A stretch of DNA of 64,000 nucleotides from Motacilla alba alba (GCF_015832195.1 NC_052017.1:81221801-81285800), one strand, 5' to 3'. Counted from the first letter of the stretch, positions 1-12,125 are shown. A program made the numbers and translations. The notes: generated from the letters alone by a model not told the origin.

Positions 1-2436
1 CAGATTCCATTTTTTGAGATAGAAAGTCTACAAAATACCAGAAAAATAGCAGATTATCTACACAAAAAAATCTTTCCTTGTACATATGGACTCAGCAACT
101 GACACTGGAGAATACTACTGGATAACAGGCTGACCTTCTATACTACAAAGTGTGAATTCTCTGCATGGAAGAAAAACTATTTTTTCTAAGTAACTCCACC
201 TCAGAAAATGTGAGCTTCTGAGTGTGAAACCTTCCAATATTTGGAATACTTGACATACAAAGAGTAATAAAGAGCATTGTATTTTCTTAAGATTTGTGTC
301 AATATTTATTACAAGTTCACAAATATAAGTGCCAGTCAGACAGTGCTTATTTTCCCTTGTATTTTTAACTGGTTCTAATGCACAGCTGCAAACAGCCACG
401 TGTGACTGTTGAAGGATACTGGCCAGTATGGATGTACAGAATACCTACTAATCAAGGCTTTTCTTGATAATATCAGAAGAAATTGTGCAATTTACTTACC
501 ACTGCTCACGTAATTTCCCAAGTGTTTCATAAAACTAAAATTTGAAGCAGTTGCAGAAGCAGTATTGGGTTATTGGTTTTACATAAGAGATGTAGAGTGC
601 TGTTCAATAAACAGCAATGCCTTACAGAAAATGAAAAGATTTTTAATAAAAAGGATTTGCTTTACTTTGTAAGGTAACAGCTGCCACAGGTTATGGACTT
701 GTACAATTGTCTCTGTCTCTGTGGAGCCACCCAATGTTCCAGATATATTCTATTTGTCATTTTGCCTTTGGTGGTGGTTTTAGCTAAACTGTCTAAATGG
801 GTCATGTATGCACTCCCAAATTCCTCTAGATTACAGAATCCCTATGCTCTGAAGCTCAGAAGAACCATGTCCCATGGCAGCCCCTTTTTATGTATGAACA
901 AATTCTGGAACTGAGAACCAGTACCCACTTCAGCCAGAACAAGTGCCCTAACTTGGGTCAGTATATTGTTTTGCAGATGATGAAGGGAAAACAGGAGAGC
1001 TTTAGTTCTGATTACGTCATGTATTCTCAATGAACTGCCATATAACCATTTTATTGTTAGTTTATGCTTCCTCTCTGGGTGGAATTACTATTTATGAGTT
1101 GCAAAGCAGAATTCCCAGCATTACCTAGTTTGATTTTCACTGTTGTTTTGATACAAGAAAGGTGAAACTTTCACATCATTGACATTCTGTATATTTCACC
1201 AGTAGATAGAGAATGTGGCCAGTTTTTCCTTCCAATAATTTGTGAGTTGCAGGTGTCTGTCAATTGCCCCAACAATCTCGGGAGATTACTGGATGTCTGT
1301 TTGTGTTAATTTGTTGCATGTATGAAACTCTTCCTCACAGTAGTATGCCAACACTGACAGGTGAGGGAGCACCAAAAGGTGCTTTCCAACGTGTAATAGT
1401 AAGCTCAGAACATCAATAACATAAGAATTTGTCATGCTAGCAAGTAAGAAATTGAAGGAGACCTGAAATGGCTTTGCAAATGTTTAAAAGAACTTATCAC
1501 TAATACCAAAGAAATTGTCAGGGTCTTCTTTTGAGACTGAGCATTGAAGGAAAAAGTGAACCATTCAGAACTGAATGAGAAACAAGTAGTGGGAAAGACC
1601 TTCAGAAGTGAGTAGGGTTGAGAAGGGTGTGACATAAGCAAAGAAATTATTAAGGAAAACTCAAACTGGTGTTTTGATGTTTGACTTCCTCCGAGGTGGG
1701 AGTGTTGCCTATTTCTCACACAGGCCAGAAGGTGGTGGTATTCTCAAACAAATTTGATTTTCAATAGTTTTTCAAACACAGATGGTTTGTAAATATAGTA
1801 AGGCTACTTCAAAATAGCAATTATTTGTACTGACTGTCCCAAAGTAAAAATAACCTGCTAAGAATATGGCCATATTTCATTTCATTCTTCACTGGTATAA
1901 CTTTGATACTGATTTTCGGAAAAGCATTGTGGTATTAGAAAACCTTTCCTCTCCCTTTGTTCTTCCTATGATTCCTTTCATTTAATGCTGCTGAATTTGT
2001 TTAGTGAAGCATTTATTTTTGAAAAGGAATGTAGCATGTAATGTCCTTTTGTCCATAGCTCATTGAGTGTAGAAGAACTGCAGGTCATGAATAATGAAAG
2101 AAACAAACTCCTCTCAGAATGGACTACTCTATGTGCTCTCCTTCTCACATCATGCCAAACAAGTCCTATTGATTACCTAATTTACTACTTTTTCAGGTCC
2201 CAGATTTAGAAGGTTTTTGTATGTCTTTTTTTTTTTTTTTCCCCACTAGGTGTCTCACTGTATTTACAAATGACACAGATTTCCTGTGCCTAAATACCTG
2301 ACAAAACCAGTGTCAGCCACAGCTGTGAACTTCCAGTCCTTTTTCTGGTATGATCATTCTGGCTGTTCCTTTCTGAACAATACTGCCTCAGCCTTAAACA
2401 ACAACAGGATCAATAGCTCTTGAGAACCAAACTGAT

Positions 2437-2472
2437 GCATACTCTTTTGCATACTCTTATGCATACTCTTAT
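2437..2472. repeat. 12-bp tandem repeat, three copies
   Basis: A unit close to GCATACTCTTWT is repeated three times head to tail with one or two changes, followed by a decayed partial copy. It is in the 3' flank of CFAP90. Confidence 0.7.
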
Positions 2473-3195
2473 ACATATTTCAGCAGGAGAAACTGCTCCT
2501 GAAATTGCCTTAAAATTTTATTACTAGATTCTGTGAAAGTTCAAGACATCAAATGTTTCATCAGATTTAGACATTTGTGCTAAACATGGTTTTTAAATGG
2601 CTACTGCTCAAATCCTTATGTTTTTTTCACCCTTTCTACCAAATTATTTAGTGCTTGTTCTGCTAATATTGCTCAGTCTTTTTACCCATTTTTTTCAGAT
2701 TGGATACCAAACCAATGATGGTTTTTCTTGTTAAATCAGTCAAATGCCATTCCTAGAGTGGGTCAGTGAAATGAATGTCTGAATTCAGCTAAATCCAGAT
2801 TTTGTCTCTTCAAATGCCAAGTCCTCAGAAGTTCCTTTTAACTGGAGTTCCACTTGAAGTCTAGTGAAACTGCTGAGCACATAAACCCATACATTTTTGA
2901 AAATTCTGAGCTGAATATCCATTTCAGCTGTTGCATACAAAAAACAACGTCTCACAATTCTCTAGAAACTCTGTAAGGATTGAAAAAGCTGTGACTACTG
3001 ATACCTTGAGGGACAAGCTTGTTTAAAATGTTAGGTCTCTGAATGGTTATGTAGATGCAGTGCCCAAAATTGCAGACACAGCTTTTGACCCAACAGGTCT
3101 CATTCCCAGTGTTGCTGCCTAAAATGTTCTAAAAAGTTCTTGTTGGTGCTGCTCTTTATGAGATTTTTATGAGAATGTAAGGAGAAGACATGAAT

Positions 3196-3201
3196 TTTAA
3201 T
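3196..3201 (-). promoter_or_regulatory. Candidate CFAP90 poly(A) signal (ATTAAA)
   Basis: An ATTAAA on the minus strand about 200 bases past the CFAP90 stop is the nearest recognised variant. A canonical AATAAA lies further out at 2517-2522. Which is used is not known. Confidence 0.3.
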
Positions 3202-3396
3202 TAGCATGAGAAAAAGTGCAGCTGCTATTTCACCCTGTTTTTAACCCAGATAATTCTCCTTAAATAAACTGTAGAGGAAAAGGCAAAAGCACCATATTGC
3301 TTTTCAAAGTGTTGGCTTTTTTTTTTCCAGATAAACGTTGCTGGTGATGACAGATACAAGAGATTTCCCATGGATCCAGGCCTGGAGAAGGTGTTT

Positions 3397-3543
3397 TCAA
3401 TGGGCAGGGCGGCTGCCTTCCCCGTAGATTGCTGCATGCAGGCTATTAACCCTTGCATGCTCTCCGGTTGCTGGGTCTAAGAGCTTATGTATGCGCTTCC
3501 CATACTCTGAGGATGTCAGCACAGGAACAGGTCTTGCCATCTC
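3397..3543 (-). CDS. CFAP90: CFAP90 exon 3 (last; altered C-terminus)
   Basis: This phase-0 exon encodes 48 residues and a TGA at 3397-3399. It begins EMARPVPVLTSSEYGKRI, matching human RPVGVLTSSVYGKRI, and continues LDPATGEHARVNSLHAAIYG, which parallels the human EPLNRDFGRANHVQADFYRK segment. After that the similarity ends: the protein reads GEGSRPAH and stops, whereas the human protein runs about ten residues further and ends in HIAPS. The total predicted length is 138 residues against 147 in human. In the neighbouring frame the reading continues past the stop as PIENTFSRPG, so an indel near 3400-3420 is possible. The acceptor is TTTTCACAG. Confidence 0.8.
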   Translation of the reverse strand, partial: EMARPVPVLTSSEYGKRIHKLLDPATGEHARVNSLHAAIYGEGSRPAH

Positions 3544-6500
3544 CTGTGAAAACACAAAAGTCGCTTTAGAAGAAAATCACAGGGAGGACAGAAAACATGG
3601 CAATTTTCTGTTGCTAAATGTGCTGTGGCCAGGGGTAAAATAACTGGCAGAACTGTACAGCATCTGCAATATGCATGTGTATTTGTTTAGCACCTTTACC
3701 GTTCTATTCCTGCCCTAGTTTTTTATGTTATTTTTATCTTAGTAAAACGTGAATGTGTCACTAGATGACAAGATGATAAGATACAGGCCTGTGTACTGAT
3801 AATTTCTTTACAAAAATACATACATACACACATGATTACCATGTGATTACTGGGTAACTAAATGCTAGAAAAGCATGGGTTTTATTTGTATTTTTCTTGT
3901 GCACTGAGTTGCATGATTCTTTTGAAAAATAGGAGAGATTTATGCCCCCTGTTACAGGAACACCTACCCTGCTTGCACAATTCAGTGAAAGCGCAGCATG
4001 AAAAAAAATCAAAGCCTAAAGAAAAACTCTGAGCAACTACTAGCCCATGCAAGCTTTCCCTGAAGGAAATAAAGCTTATCCTCTTTATTTCTGCACAATG
4101 AAAGGTTTCACTAAAAATACTTGTAGCTGTAAGATTACAGAAATAATTGCTTTGCCATGGTGGAAAGTGGACTTGATGAAAAACAACCTGACCAAGAAAA
4201 GATTTTAAGCTTGTTCTTTAAGCTGCACTTTAAGTGGCTGTGCAATCACTATCTGCAATCTGCAGTTTCTTCCTGTGTGAGAGCAACAGGGAGCTACAGA
4301 GTCAGAAGGGAAAGACAGGATTTGTTTGTTTTTCTTTCCCTAGCCAAAGGTCTCAGATTTATCAGGCCGCTTGTATATTTGCACACTGACTAACACAGTA
4401 AGCCTTGGTCTGCAATGTGTTTTTCTCGTCTTACAATGCACATAGTATCTAACAGGCAAATCAAAATGCAGATGCCACACCATAGTTCAAGTGCAAGCAA
4501 ATGACTACTTTGCTACAACAGACACAAGCCTGAGCAAATCAGCACCTATGTCCTGTAAGGGTGCTGGTGGGAGCACAGATTGGTGGGATATCATAGCAGG
4601 GCAGTCAGCTAAGGGACATTTCCAGCCTCATGGACAGAACCTGAGGATCTTTGAAAGATGCTGTGAATGCTTTTTAAAAACAAACAAACAAACTAACTAA
4701 CTAACTAATTAACCAACTAACTAACCCACTCAATACAAAAGCTCATTTCAAAACAACCATTTATCTTGCAGTTCTCCTGCCCACCTTATTTCACCCTATT
4801 AAAAGCTATTCAGTACAACAACTTTTAACCCCAGCAGAATGAAAATCAAGTCAAGAAGACTGGCAGGCCAAATTAAGATAATTTCCTCCCCTGCCCTAGT
4901 TGTGGATAAATGCTGAAAAATGAGAAACTAAAAAATCTTTGTACCATCAAGAAAGACTTTGCTAGAAATTCAGGGTTTACAGTGCTAATGACAGGCAGCA
5001 GGATGTAATTCCAACAGTTTGTGTTCCTTTTAAATAAATAAGTTTATTTAAGCTCAGTTTTCGGCATCCTTGGTAGCACAGCGCTGACTGTGCACACTGG
5101 CATTTCATCTTTGTGGGCTTGGCATTCAGTGGGTTTCAGATTTTCCAACAGTTGGCTGGGAAGCGTCCTGCTACCCACCCTCGCAGTGTGTAATTCTAGC
5201 ACTGTTAGCACTTGCAATCAGCAGTGGCAGGCCTGAGCACACACTCCACTGCAGTTACTCAGCTGCATGTAGCTAAACTGAGTATCTGCCATTGTACTCT
5301 TGAATTCCCTGGGTGCACCCAGGTTACCTGCAGGAAATGAGGGGCTTACTTGCAGTGGTTTGCTTTTTTTCTAGCTCAAGTAAAGAAGTGTGCTGTGGTG
5401 GGTTCAGTCTGTCTGCGTTCAGTGTTGAACTAGAAAGATGTCAATTGTGGTATTTTTATTTCTTATATTGTATAATTTAGTTATTATGACATAAAGCCTG
5501 AGAGGGCCACTGTGATAAAGATGAATTGAGTATGTGATCTGCACTTAGTTATGGTTACATCCAGTGTTGGGAGGATCATGTTGTAGTATTAAATAACTGT
5601 AGGTTTGATGAGTATCCATTCTCATTAAAGGGCTGGCTTAAGGGACAGTCTTTGGACAGTCCCTTGTGTGCACTGCCCAGCACAGCTGGTATGAATTCTG
5701 GCCCATACAAGTTTGCTCTAGGACAAAAGCCAATAGGAAAGTGAGTTTTGTTGATACAAGAGCTCAGTAAAAAGTTGTAACTTTATATTGATGAACTTCC
5801 TACACAAATTCCCCACTTGAAAAATATGCTTGGTACTAGGGGAGGGAGGTTGTCTTTGTTTTGTTTAAATAAATAGCTTAATTTCTAATTGGAGTAGTCA
5901 TTTACATAGATACACAGATTTGCAGCTAAGTTATCAGGCATGAGCAGGTGATGCTAATGGGCAGTCCTGGGATTCCTTTGGGAGCATCTAATGCTTCCTG
6001 CACTGTCTGATAGAGTTGAAGGGCATTTCACTTGCACTGAAATGTCTGGCATATATAACTGCTAGTGAGATGAATCCCAAGCAGTGGGCCTTGTCAGAAG
6101 AAAAACAATTTTATCGCACAGAAATTAGAGCAATTTGAACTCTTGTGTCACTGTTCCTTCTTCCTTCTCTATAACCATCAAAGGCTACATCCCTAGTGTA
6201 CCTACCACTAATATCCCACGAACTCATTGGCATTTTGAAGTCATAAGTACACAGAGGTTACACTTCATTTGGTTTTTGACAGCCTCTGCCTCTGTGTGCA
6301 GTTTTGTGTGTGTATGCATAAATATAACTATATACACAGAGGGTTGTAGATATGTGTATTGTTCAGATGCTGCATGCAAAAATACATCCACATGCATTTA
6401 TGCATATATATTATAGTATTTCTGTTTCCAAGGGAGTATTCACCTATCAGGCTGCACATCAAACCCAGATTCTGCTGGCCTGAAATACTTGCCCATCCTT

Positions 6501-7056
6501 TCCCAGGCATGCCCATGTGCTCTGATTGACCACACCTTTGCACTAGCTCCCTATGAATTTCCTTCCTGCAGGGCAATCTGGTGTGGGTTTTCCTAACAAA
6601 TTGGGCTTTCACAGCAAATGCTGGCATAGTGACAGTGGATGTCAGAGGACAGTAGTGAAGGCATGGCCTCTGAATTGAGTCCTCCCAGGGAAAAGAGTTT
6701 TTAAGCACCACAGAAATAACTGCAGAACCACCTGAAGTACAACTCTTGAGGGGCACAGATGGTTCAGAGTACACCCTGCACTCAGCAAGAGAGGATTTGC
6801 TTCTTCCCGCTAGCTTTAACTTGCATATGTCTTGTCACCTGGAAATCTTCAGGATATGAAAGAGCAAGAGCTAATTTGGGTGTCTTCATGGGATAATGCT
6901 TTCTCCTAAACCTGCAGGCTGATGTCCTCCTGCCAATTCCTTTCTTACAATATGGGTTACATTCTAAAGGGTTAAACAATGCCTAGAGCCTCCAGTCATG
7001 TCAAAAAGTACAAAACACCTTAAACAAAGATGATTATGAATTTATCAAAGGGTTAC
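3544..7056 (-). other. CFAP90: CFAP90 intron 2
   Basis: A 3.5-kb GT-AG intron. It holds a short AAAC/AACT simple repeat (about 4679-4730). No interspersed repeat family was recognised, and no further coding exon was found. Confidence 0.75.
4679..4730. repeat. Tetranucleotide simple repeat (AAAC)n/(AACT)n
   Basis: Three AAAC units pass into about nine AACT-like units with slight interruptions. It is a likely length-variable microsatellite in CFAP90 intron 2. Confidence 0.85.
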
Positions 7057-7173
7057 CTCCTCATTAATTTTAAGGCCACGAGCCTTTGCGTGTTTTCTGT
7101 CACATCGTGGAAGATATTGGTCATAACCTTCTGGTATTCCAAAAACAGCATCATAGGTGAAAAAATCTCCTGT
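7057..7173 (-). CDS. CFAP90: CFAP90 exon 2
   Basis: This 117-bp, phase-0 exon encodes 39 residues, TGDFFTYDAVFGIPEGYDQY through RGLKINEE. It aligns with human CFAP90 [20 protein letters not shown] and DREHAKSLGLHVNEE; the conserved parts are TG, YD..F, YDQ, the DR-HAK-GL block and NEE. The acceptor that keeps the frame is TTCTCAAG|ACAGGA. A competing AG four bases downstream (GACAG) would break the frame. The donor is GAG|GTAACC. Neither the exon nor its reading frame shows internal damage. Confidence 0.85.
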
Positions 7174-8038
7174 CTTGAGAAAAGGGGAAAAATGGCTAAT
7201 TCACATAATTACTTTACTTTACAGATTACAGAATACATGTAGTCAAATCAATACCTAAAGAGTGCATAAGATGATGACAACTGTAGTATTACTGACCTCA
7301 CTAGGAAGTTTGGGCCAGTCCTTTTGAATAGTTTGCAAAATTACCTAATGACATGTGGTATCATTTATTAAGTTTGTTCAGCTCTGAAATTTCCCTTGTG
7401 GCAATTTACTTCTTTCCCCCCCCCGTAATCTATTGTAATTTTGGGAATTGATCTGACCTGTTTTAATTTTCTACACTTAATTTTCTCCTTCCTAAATTTG
7501 TGTGTTTGTCAAATGATCTGGCACAATTATGTAAAAGCAAAACAGGAACTTTCAAACAGACAAAGGTACCCTGTACTGTAAACATAATTTAATTTCCGAT
7601 TAGAGCAGAATTGAGAAATGTGCCACAGAGATAATCCTGTGATCCAGTGGTATGCATGACACACATATGTCAGGCATTAAAATAAAGCACACCCCAAGTC
7701 ATAATATAGTTGTTCAACTGTTGACATAGTTTGCATCCAAATAAGCAACATGAAAGATCTGCTTGTCTAAGAAAGACGTTTGTGAAATCCAGTCAAGAAG
7801 TTCTCATAAATGGAATCAAAGCAATTTTGAAACTAAAAAAACTTTGCAAAGAAAAAAAAAAAACAAAAAGAAAATCCCCTCATGAAATATGCTGCCAGTT
7901 GTTACTGAACTTCATTAAGGGTCGATATTCTGTTAAAAATGTCAATCGTCATTGGCTTTGTGCATGGCTGACTAAAAGAATGGCGCATTTCGTTGGGCTT
8001 TTTTTGTCCTCTAATTTTACAGTGCATCCAATTTAACC

Positions 8039-8071
8039 TTTGAAAATCTCACGTACTTTGAGATTTTCAAA
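8039..8071. repeat. Perfect 12-bp inverted repeat with 9-base loop
   Basis: The arms TTTGAAAATCTC (8039-8050) and GAGATTTTCAAA (8060-8071) are exact reverse complements around the loop ACGTACTTT. The flanks do not extend the pairing. It lies in CFAP90 intron 1. Confidence 0.85.
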
Positions 8072-10493
8072 TTACAGTGGTATTCTCCAAATATAGTCAA
8101 GTCATGGCAGGTCAAGAAGGTTATAATAAGTTCCATTAAAAGGAAACCATAGTTAAGAGCACTAGTGAGACACTGCTGTAATTTCAGGCTTTCTTTGTAA
8201 AGGTATCTCCAATACTTGGTTCTGCCAAGAGGAGAGATTATTTTGTATTTAACCTATCTACCCCTTCACTTCTCAGAAACCACTGAGCTTCAAATGATTT
8301 CAGGCATGTTCAAGGGCACCCTGCACATGATTTGTCATCTCCATGATTATTTCCATGCTTCCTTGCTTCTCCTTTCCTCCCCACACTACCAGTTTCATTC
8401 AGTGGGCATTTAATTTGTACTCACCACCAGAAATGTTGTTTGCTCTTTGCTGGTATTCATGTGGCATTATTTGTTACTTGTTTCAGAGTAAGAAAGAGTA
8501 AGTGTCATTTGTTGCTCATGTCAGAGCAGATAATTCATCCTTTCTGGAACTCATAGTCAGTCAGCCAGCCTGTTGTATCAAAAACTAGCTCTGTCCCAGA
8601 GATCTGTTTAAGATTTTCTGCCAGATTGGTAGAGACAACACTTCTTTGCTCAATACACTGATAACTCTCTGCTGCTGTTTCCCTTTGTTGTACATGACAA
8701 CTTGGTTGGCCTGGGTGGTGGTGGTGGTGGCAGCAAGCTGTTTCTTAAACCCATCAGAGCAAGTGAGTCACGCAGAGCTGATGATAAATGTGCACTCAGG
8801 GTAGGCATCCTCTGTGTACTGCTGCTAAAGCTAAATGCTTTGCAAGCATTCATTAGTATTCCAGACACACATAAAATAGGTAATAGCTTTCTCCACATCT
8901 TAGAAGAGGAAACACCAGGCACACTGGCTACAGTAACTTATGTAAAGCAATCCAGGGAGCAACTGTCAGCCAAGGGATTAAAAGGCAGGAATTTCTGGCT
9001 TCTGGCCATGCAATGAGCCCATCTTCTTCCTACTTCTCTCTGATTCAGTCTCTGACACATGGTTGGTTTTAGGTATTTAAGCTGCAAAAGGAATGAGATT
9101 CCTTTTGCTCTATAAATAAAAATACTCAAATTATCTAATTCCTAAATTTTGCAGAAGAATGGGTTGAATCTGCTTCCTCCCCTGTGGCCAAGGCCTGGAC
9201 TGTGAAGAAACCTATTAAACAGCTGTTATCACTTTTTGTTTCCATGCCACTGGAGCAGCTATTTTCACAAACCCGGCCATTGTGAGTGTGAAAGCAGACT
9301 ATATTGTAAGGAAAAGCTCTATCATTTGGCTGCTAATTCTGTGCAGACTGGTGAGCTCCACCCCCTCCAAGAGCACCATGCCAGCCCTCTGACCTGCCCT
9401 TACCTTACTCTTGTTGTGCTCTCCCTACTGTTCTGTGAAGCATGGCATCAACTGTGCCCGCTCACCTTTGGGTCAGATCACCTAGCCAAAGTTATGCTGG
9501 AATCAACCCAAAAGAGTCACAAGAGAAATCTTCTTGTCTTTTAGCAGGGCCACCTGGTCAATGCAGGAAATTTGCTGTTCATTCAATTCCCAGCACAGTG
9601 CTCTGGCCCATACCCTGCCCACATCCCAGGGACACAGGACCTGCAAACTCTCACAAACCACCAGTCAGTGCTGCCCCATGCTTGGTGCATTCAACAGCTT
9701 GTCACTTGGGTGAGGAGAGGACTCATGGGTTGTATTTCTTGTTATAAATTGCCATAGCATTGCTATGTTACATTGTTACATACTAGGCATTTCAGAACTT
9801 TTTTACACTTTTTTTTTTTTTTGAGAAAAAAGCCTGTTAACTTCAATGTCTCATATGACACTTCATAGAAAAGTTCACCACCCAGGAACTGCAGTTCAGC
9901 TGAGGCAGAAAGTGTAAGAATGTTTTAATTTCTGATTTAAATATGAGGACAGAATGAGGTGCAATGGTGACATAATGCAGTAGAGTGAGGCTCCCTGCCA
10001 GGGCACTTGAGTTACCACATGTTGAGTGGCAGTGTACCACCTTCAGAAGCATTCAGCTATGGAGACATATATTGATGTTATTGTTTTAAGTAGCTCTAGT
10101 GATTTCATTGAAGCTGATCATGCAGAAAATTCATGCAACGCACATGGAAAATCTTTTCCCTTAAATGAGAATTGGTAAGTTTCTTTTTAAAGGGTTCCCA
10201 AGAGTGTTATAACAAAATCCACTGGTGCAGCATCAAACCCTAGTGACAGATGATGCCTTTTCTAGTGTTCCTCCTAAAAATGCCTCACATTTCATTGATA
10301 CCAAGTGGCCTATTCATCCTCAATCATTGGGAAACAATGTCTCTGCCTTTCCTTGTTGTCCAGTGAAAGACCTTACCCTCATTTGCCATCCACAAGTAGC
10401 AAACACACTTTGCAAAGGTCTCTGATGGTGAAACTTGTTATTTTGGTATTAGATAGCTTAGTAACAGAGATTTATGTCCCACATTTCTGTATC

Positions 10494-10690
10494 AGAAAAA
10501 AAATCTTCACTGTGAGTGTGGTGAGGAACTAGAACAGGTTGCCCAGAGAAGTTGTGGATGCCTCATCCCTGGAGGTGTTCAAGGCCAGGAGGGATTGGAC
10601 CTGGTGTAGTGGAAGGTATCCCTGCCCATGGCAGGCGGTTGGTACGGGATGGTCTTTAAGATCCCTTCCAACCCAAACCATTCTATGACG
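10494..10690 (+). mobile_element. CR1 LINE, 3' end fragment
   Basis: It contains the standard CR1 3' sequence (aacaggttgcccagagaa, ctggaggtgttcaaggccag, agatcccttccaacccaaac) and ends in ATTCTATGA. It is 5'-truncated, as most avian CR1 copies are, and lies in CFAP90 intron 1 about 160 bp from exon 1. Confidence 0.92.
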
Positions 10691-10699
10691 AATTTTGGC

Positions 10700-11180
10700 A
10701 CCTGTCTGACCAGGTCGCTCATGATGAGGGCCGAGCTTTGCACCGGCTCGAAGCAGAGGGTCTACACTGCGCAGAGACCCACGGGGAAAGCTCGTCCCTT
10801 CGCCCCGCGCCGCTCCCCGCCTGTCCCGGCTCGCTCCCTTCACTCCCTCACCTTGTGCGGCCGGCCGTAATAGCTGAGCTCCGGAGGCCCTTCGCGTTTG
10901 GGCGGGACGAAGCTGAAGGCGGAGAAGGAAGCGAGGGCAGGCCGCCTCCTCCCCGGCGCGCTGCCGAGCGCCTCCTGCGCCAGGCGCGTGCCGCTGGCGG
11001 CCATGCTGCCCCCGCCGCCGTCACCCGGCAGCGCCCTCGGGGCACCGCCCGCCCCCGCGGCCCGGGCAGCCCGGCCCAACGGGCCCCGGGCGCGGATGGG
11101 AGCCGCTGCTCGGGACTCGGGGCCTTCCGCTTTGTCAAGCCTGAAGTGTGAGTTCCTGGACACCCGATAGCGGAGTTTTG
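10700..11180 (-). promoter_or_regulatory. CFAP90: CpG-island promoter of CFAP90
   Basis: This is the only strongly GC- and CpG-rich block in the window, covering CFAP90 exon 1, its 5' UTR and the splice donor. No TATA box is visible upstream of the start codon, as is usual for CpG-island promoters. An RFX X-box, common in ciliary-gene promoters, was looked for by eye and not found. Whether the island also drives a divergent plus-strand transcript cannot be judged. Confidence 0.75.
10852..11004 (-). CDS. CFAP90: CFAP90 (C5orf49) exon 1
   Basis: This exon encodes 51 residues from MAASGTRLAQ to SYYGRPHK. The segment SAFSFVPPKREGPPELSYY aligns with SAFSYIPPRRLDPKEHSYY of human CFAP90, a small cilia- and flagella-associated (axonemal) protein. 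The start at 11002-11004 is chosen because it has a strong Kozak context (A at -3, G at +4) and gives an N-terminus of about the human length (51 versus 49 residues in this exon). The open frame continues upstream to a Met at 11161-11163, which would add low-complexity Gly/Ala/Arg sequence and is less likely. The donor is CAC AAG|GTGAGG. The exon lies in a CpG island. Confidence 0.86.
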
Positions 11181-11399
11181 GTCTCAGTCTTGTGCAGCGA
11201 CTCCAGCTCCCTGGTCCTTTGTGTCCTTGGAAGCTGAGGGCGAATGTTAGAGCAAAGCCTAGCCGAACGGGACTGACTTTTTTTTTCAGTGACAGCTTGC
11301 ACTAGGCCCCAAATCCCCCTCTAAGTGGGTAAGTTGAATAAAACCACACCACACCAATATTGGAATTTCCACCAGAATAAGGAGCCAGTGTCGTGAGGA

Positions 11400-12125
11400 C
11401 CTCGGGGTTCTCTCTTTGGATAGTAGCTCACCTACTCGGGCACAGGCTTTCACATGCTTCTTGAACTCTGTCAGGCTTCATGCTGTGACCACTTCCTTGG
11501 GGAGCCTTTTCCAGTGCCCAGACACCCTTTGGGTGAAGAACCTTTGTTCTTCCAGCCTAGACCTCCCCAGACTCAGCTTCAGGCCCTTCCCTCGGGTCCT
11601 GTCACTGGTCACCACAGAGAAGAGATCAGTGTCTGTCCCTCCTCTTCCCCTCCTAAGGGAGCTGTAACTGCAGTGACATCTCCCTTCAAGTCTTCTCCAG
11701 GCTGAACAGACCAAGTGACCTCAGCTCCTCATATGACTTACTTCCCCTCCAGACCCTTCACCATCTTTTTTGCCATCCTCTGGATGCTCTGTAACAGCTT
11801 AATGTCCTTCTGAATTTGTGGCACCCAAACCTGAACACGACTTGAGATGAGGCTGCCCCAGTGCAGAGCAGAGTGGGACAATCCTGTCCCTTGCCTGGCT
11901 GGTGATGCTGTGCCTCATGCACCCCAGAACAGGGTTGGCCCTCCTGGCTGCCAGGGCACTGCTGATTCATGTTCAGCTTGACATGCACCAGGACCCAAGG
12001 TCCCTTTCCATGGCACTGCTTTCCAGCATCTCATTCCCTGGGTTGTACTTATATCCAGGGTTGACCCATCCCAGGTGCAGAATCCAGCATAGGATGCTCA
12101 GCCATTTCAGGCAATGCAGTTGGAA
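11400..12125 (-). mobile_element. CR1 LINE fragment, minus orientation
   Basis: The plus strand reads as the reverse complement of CR1: ttctccaggctgaacagacc, the segment naming 'dominant' CR1 words such as ggtccctttccatggcactg, and ggttggccctcctggctgcc. It covers the distal ORF2/3' UTR region without the terminal octamer repeats. It sits about 230 bp upstream of the CpG-island promoter of CFAP90. Confidence 0.88.

Larger units (their letters stand above)
1..3396. other. 3' flank of CFAP90, no further gene seen
   Basis: This AT-rich sequence lies downstream of CFAP90 and includes its presumed 3' UTR at the right end. It contains a short tandem repeat at 2437-2472 and a poly-T run near 2227-2240. 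No exon with splice signals and recognisable protein similarity was found on either strand. Short open frames here look like chance. Confidence 0.6.
7174..10851 (-). other. CFAP90: CFAP90 intron 1
   Basis: A 3.7-kb GT-AG intron. It includes a perfect inverted repeat at 8039-8071, a GGT-rich run near 8712-8732, a poly-T run near 9810-9822 and a CR1 3' end at about 10494-10690. The stretch 9180-9760 is somewhat GC-richer but was not matched to any family. No additional exon was found. Confidence 0.7.

Noticed and set aside
6328..6774. Minus-strand 148-codon open frame in CFAP90 intron 2
   Set aside because: No similarity to a known protein, no flanking splice logic, and CFAP90 exons 2 and 3 join in frame without it.
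7170..7173. Acceptor GACAG four bases into CFAP90 exon 2
   Set aside because: Using it breaks the frame with exon 1. The upstream AG keeps the frame and restores the conserved TG residues.
8702..8740. GGT-repeat run as a possible G-quadruplex or coding repeat
   Set aside because: Only GG doublets are present apart from one GGG, so a stable quadruplex is doubtful, and it is intronic simple sequence.
11005..11163. N-terminal extension of CFAP90 to an upstream Met at 11161-11163
   Set aside because: It would add 53 Gly/Ala/Arg-rich residues absent from the human protein. The downstream ATG has a strong Kozak context and gives the expected length.
10738..11170. Several overlapping open frames on both strands in the CpG island, including a 137-codon plus-strand frame
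   Set aside because: GC-rich DNA has few stops. Only the minus-strand frame ending at the GTGAGG donor matches a known protein (CFAP90); the others are shadows.
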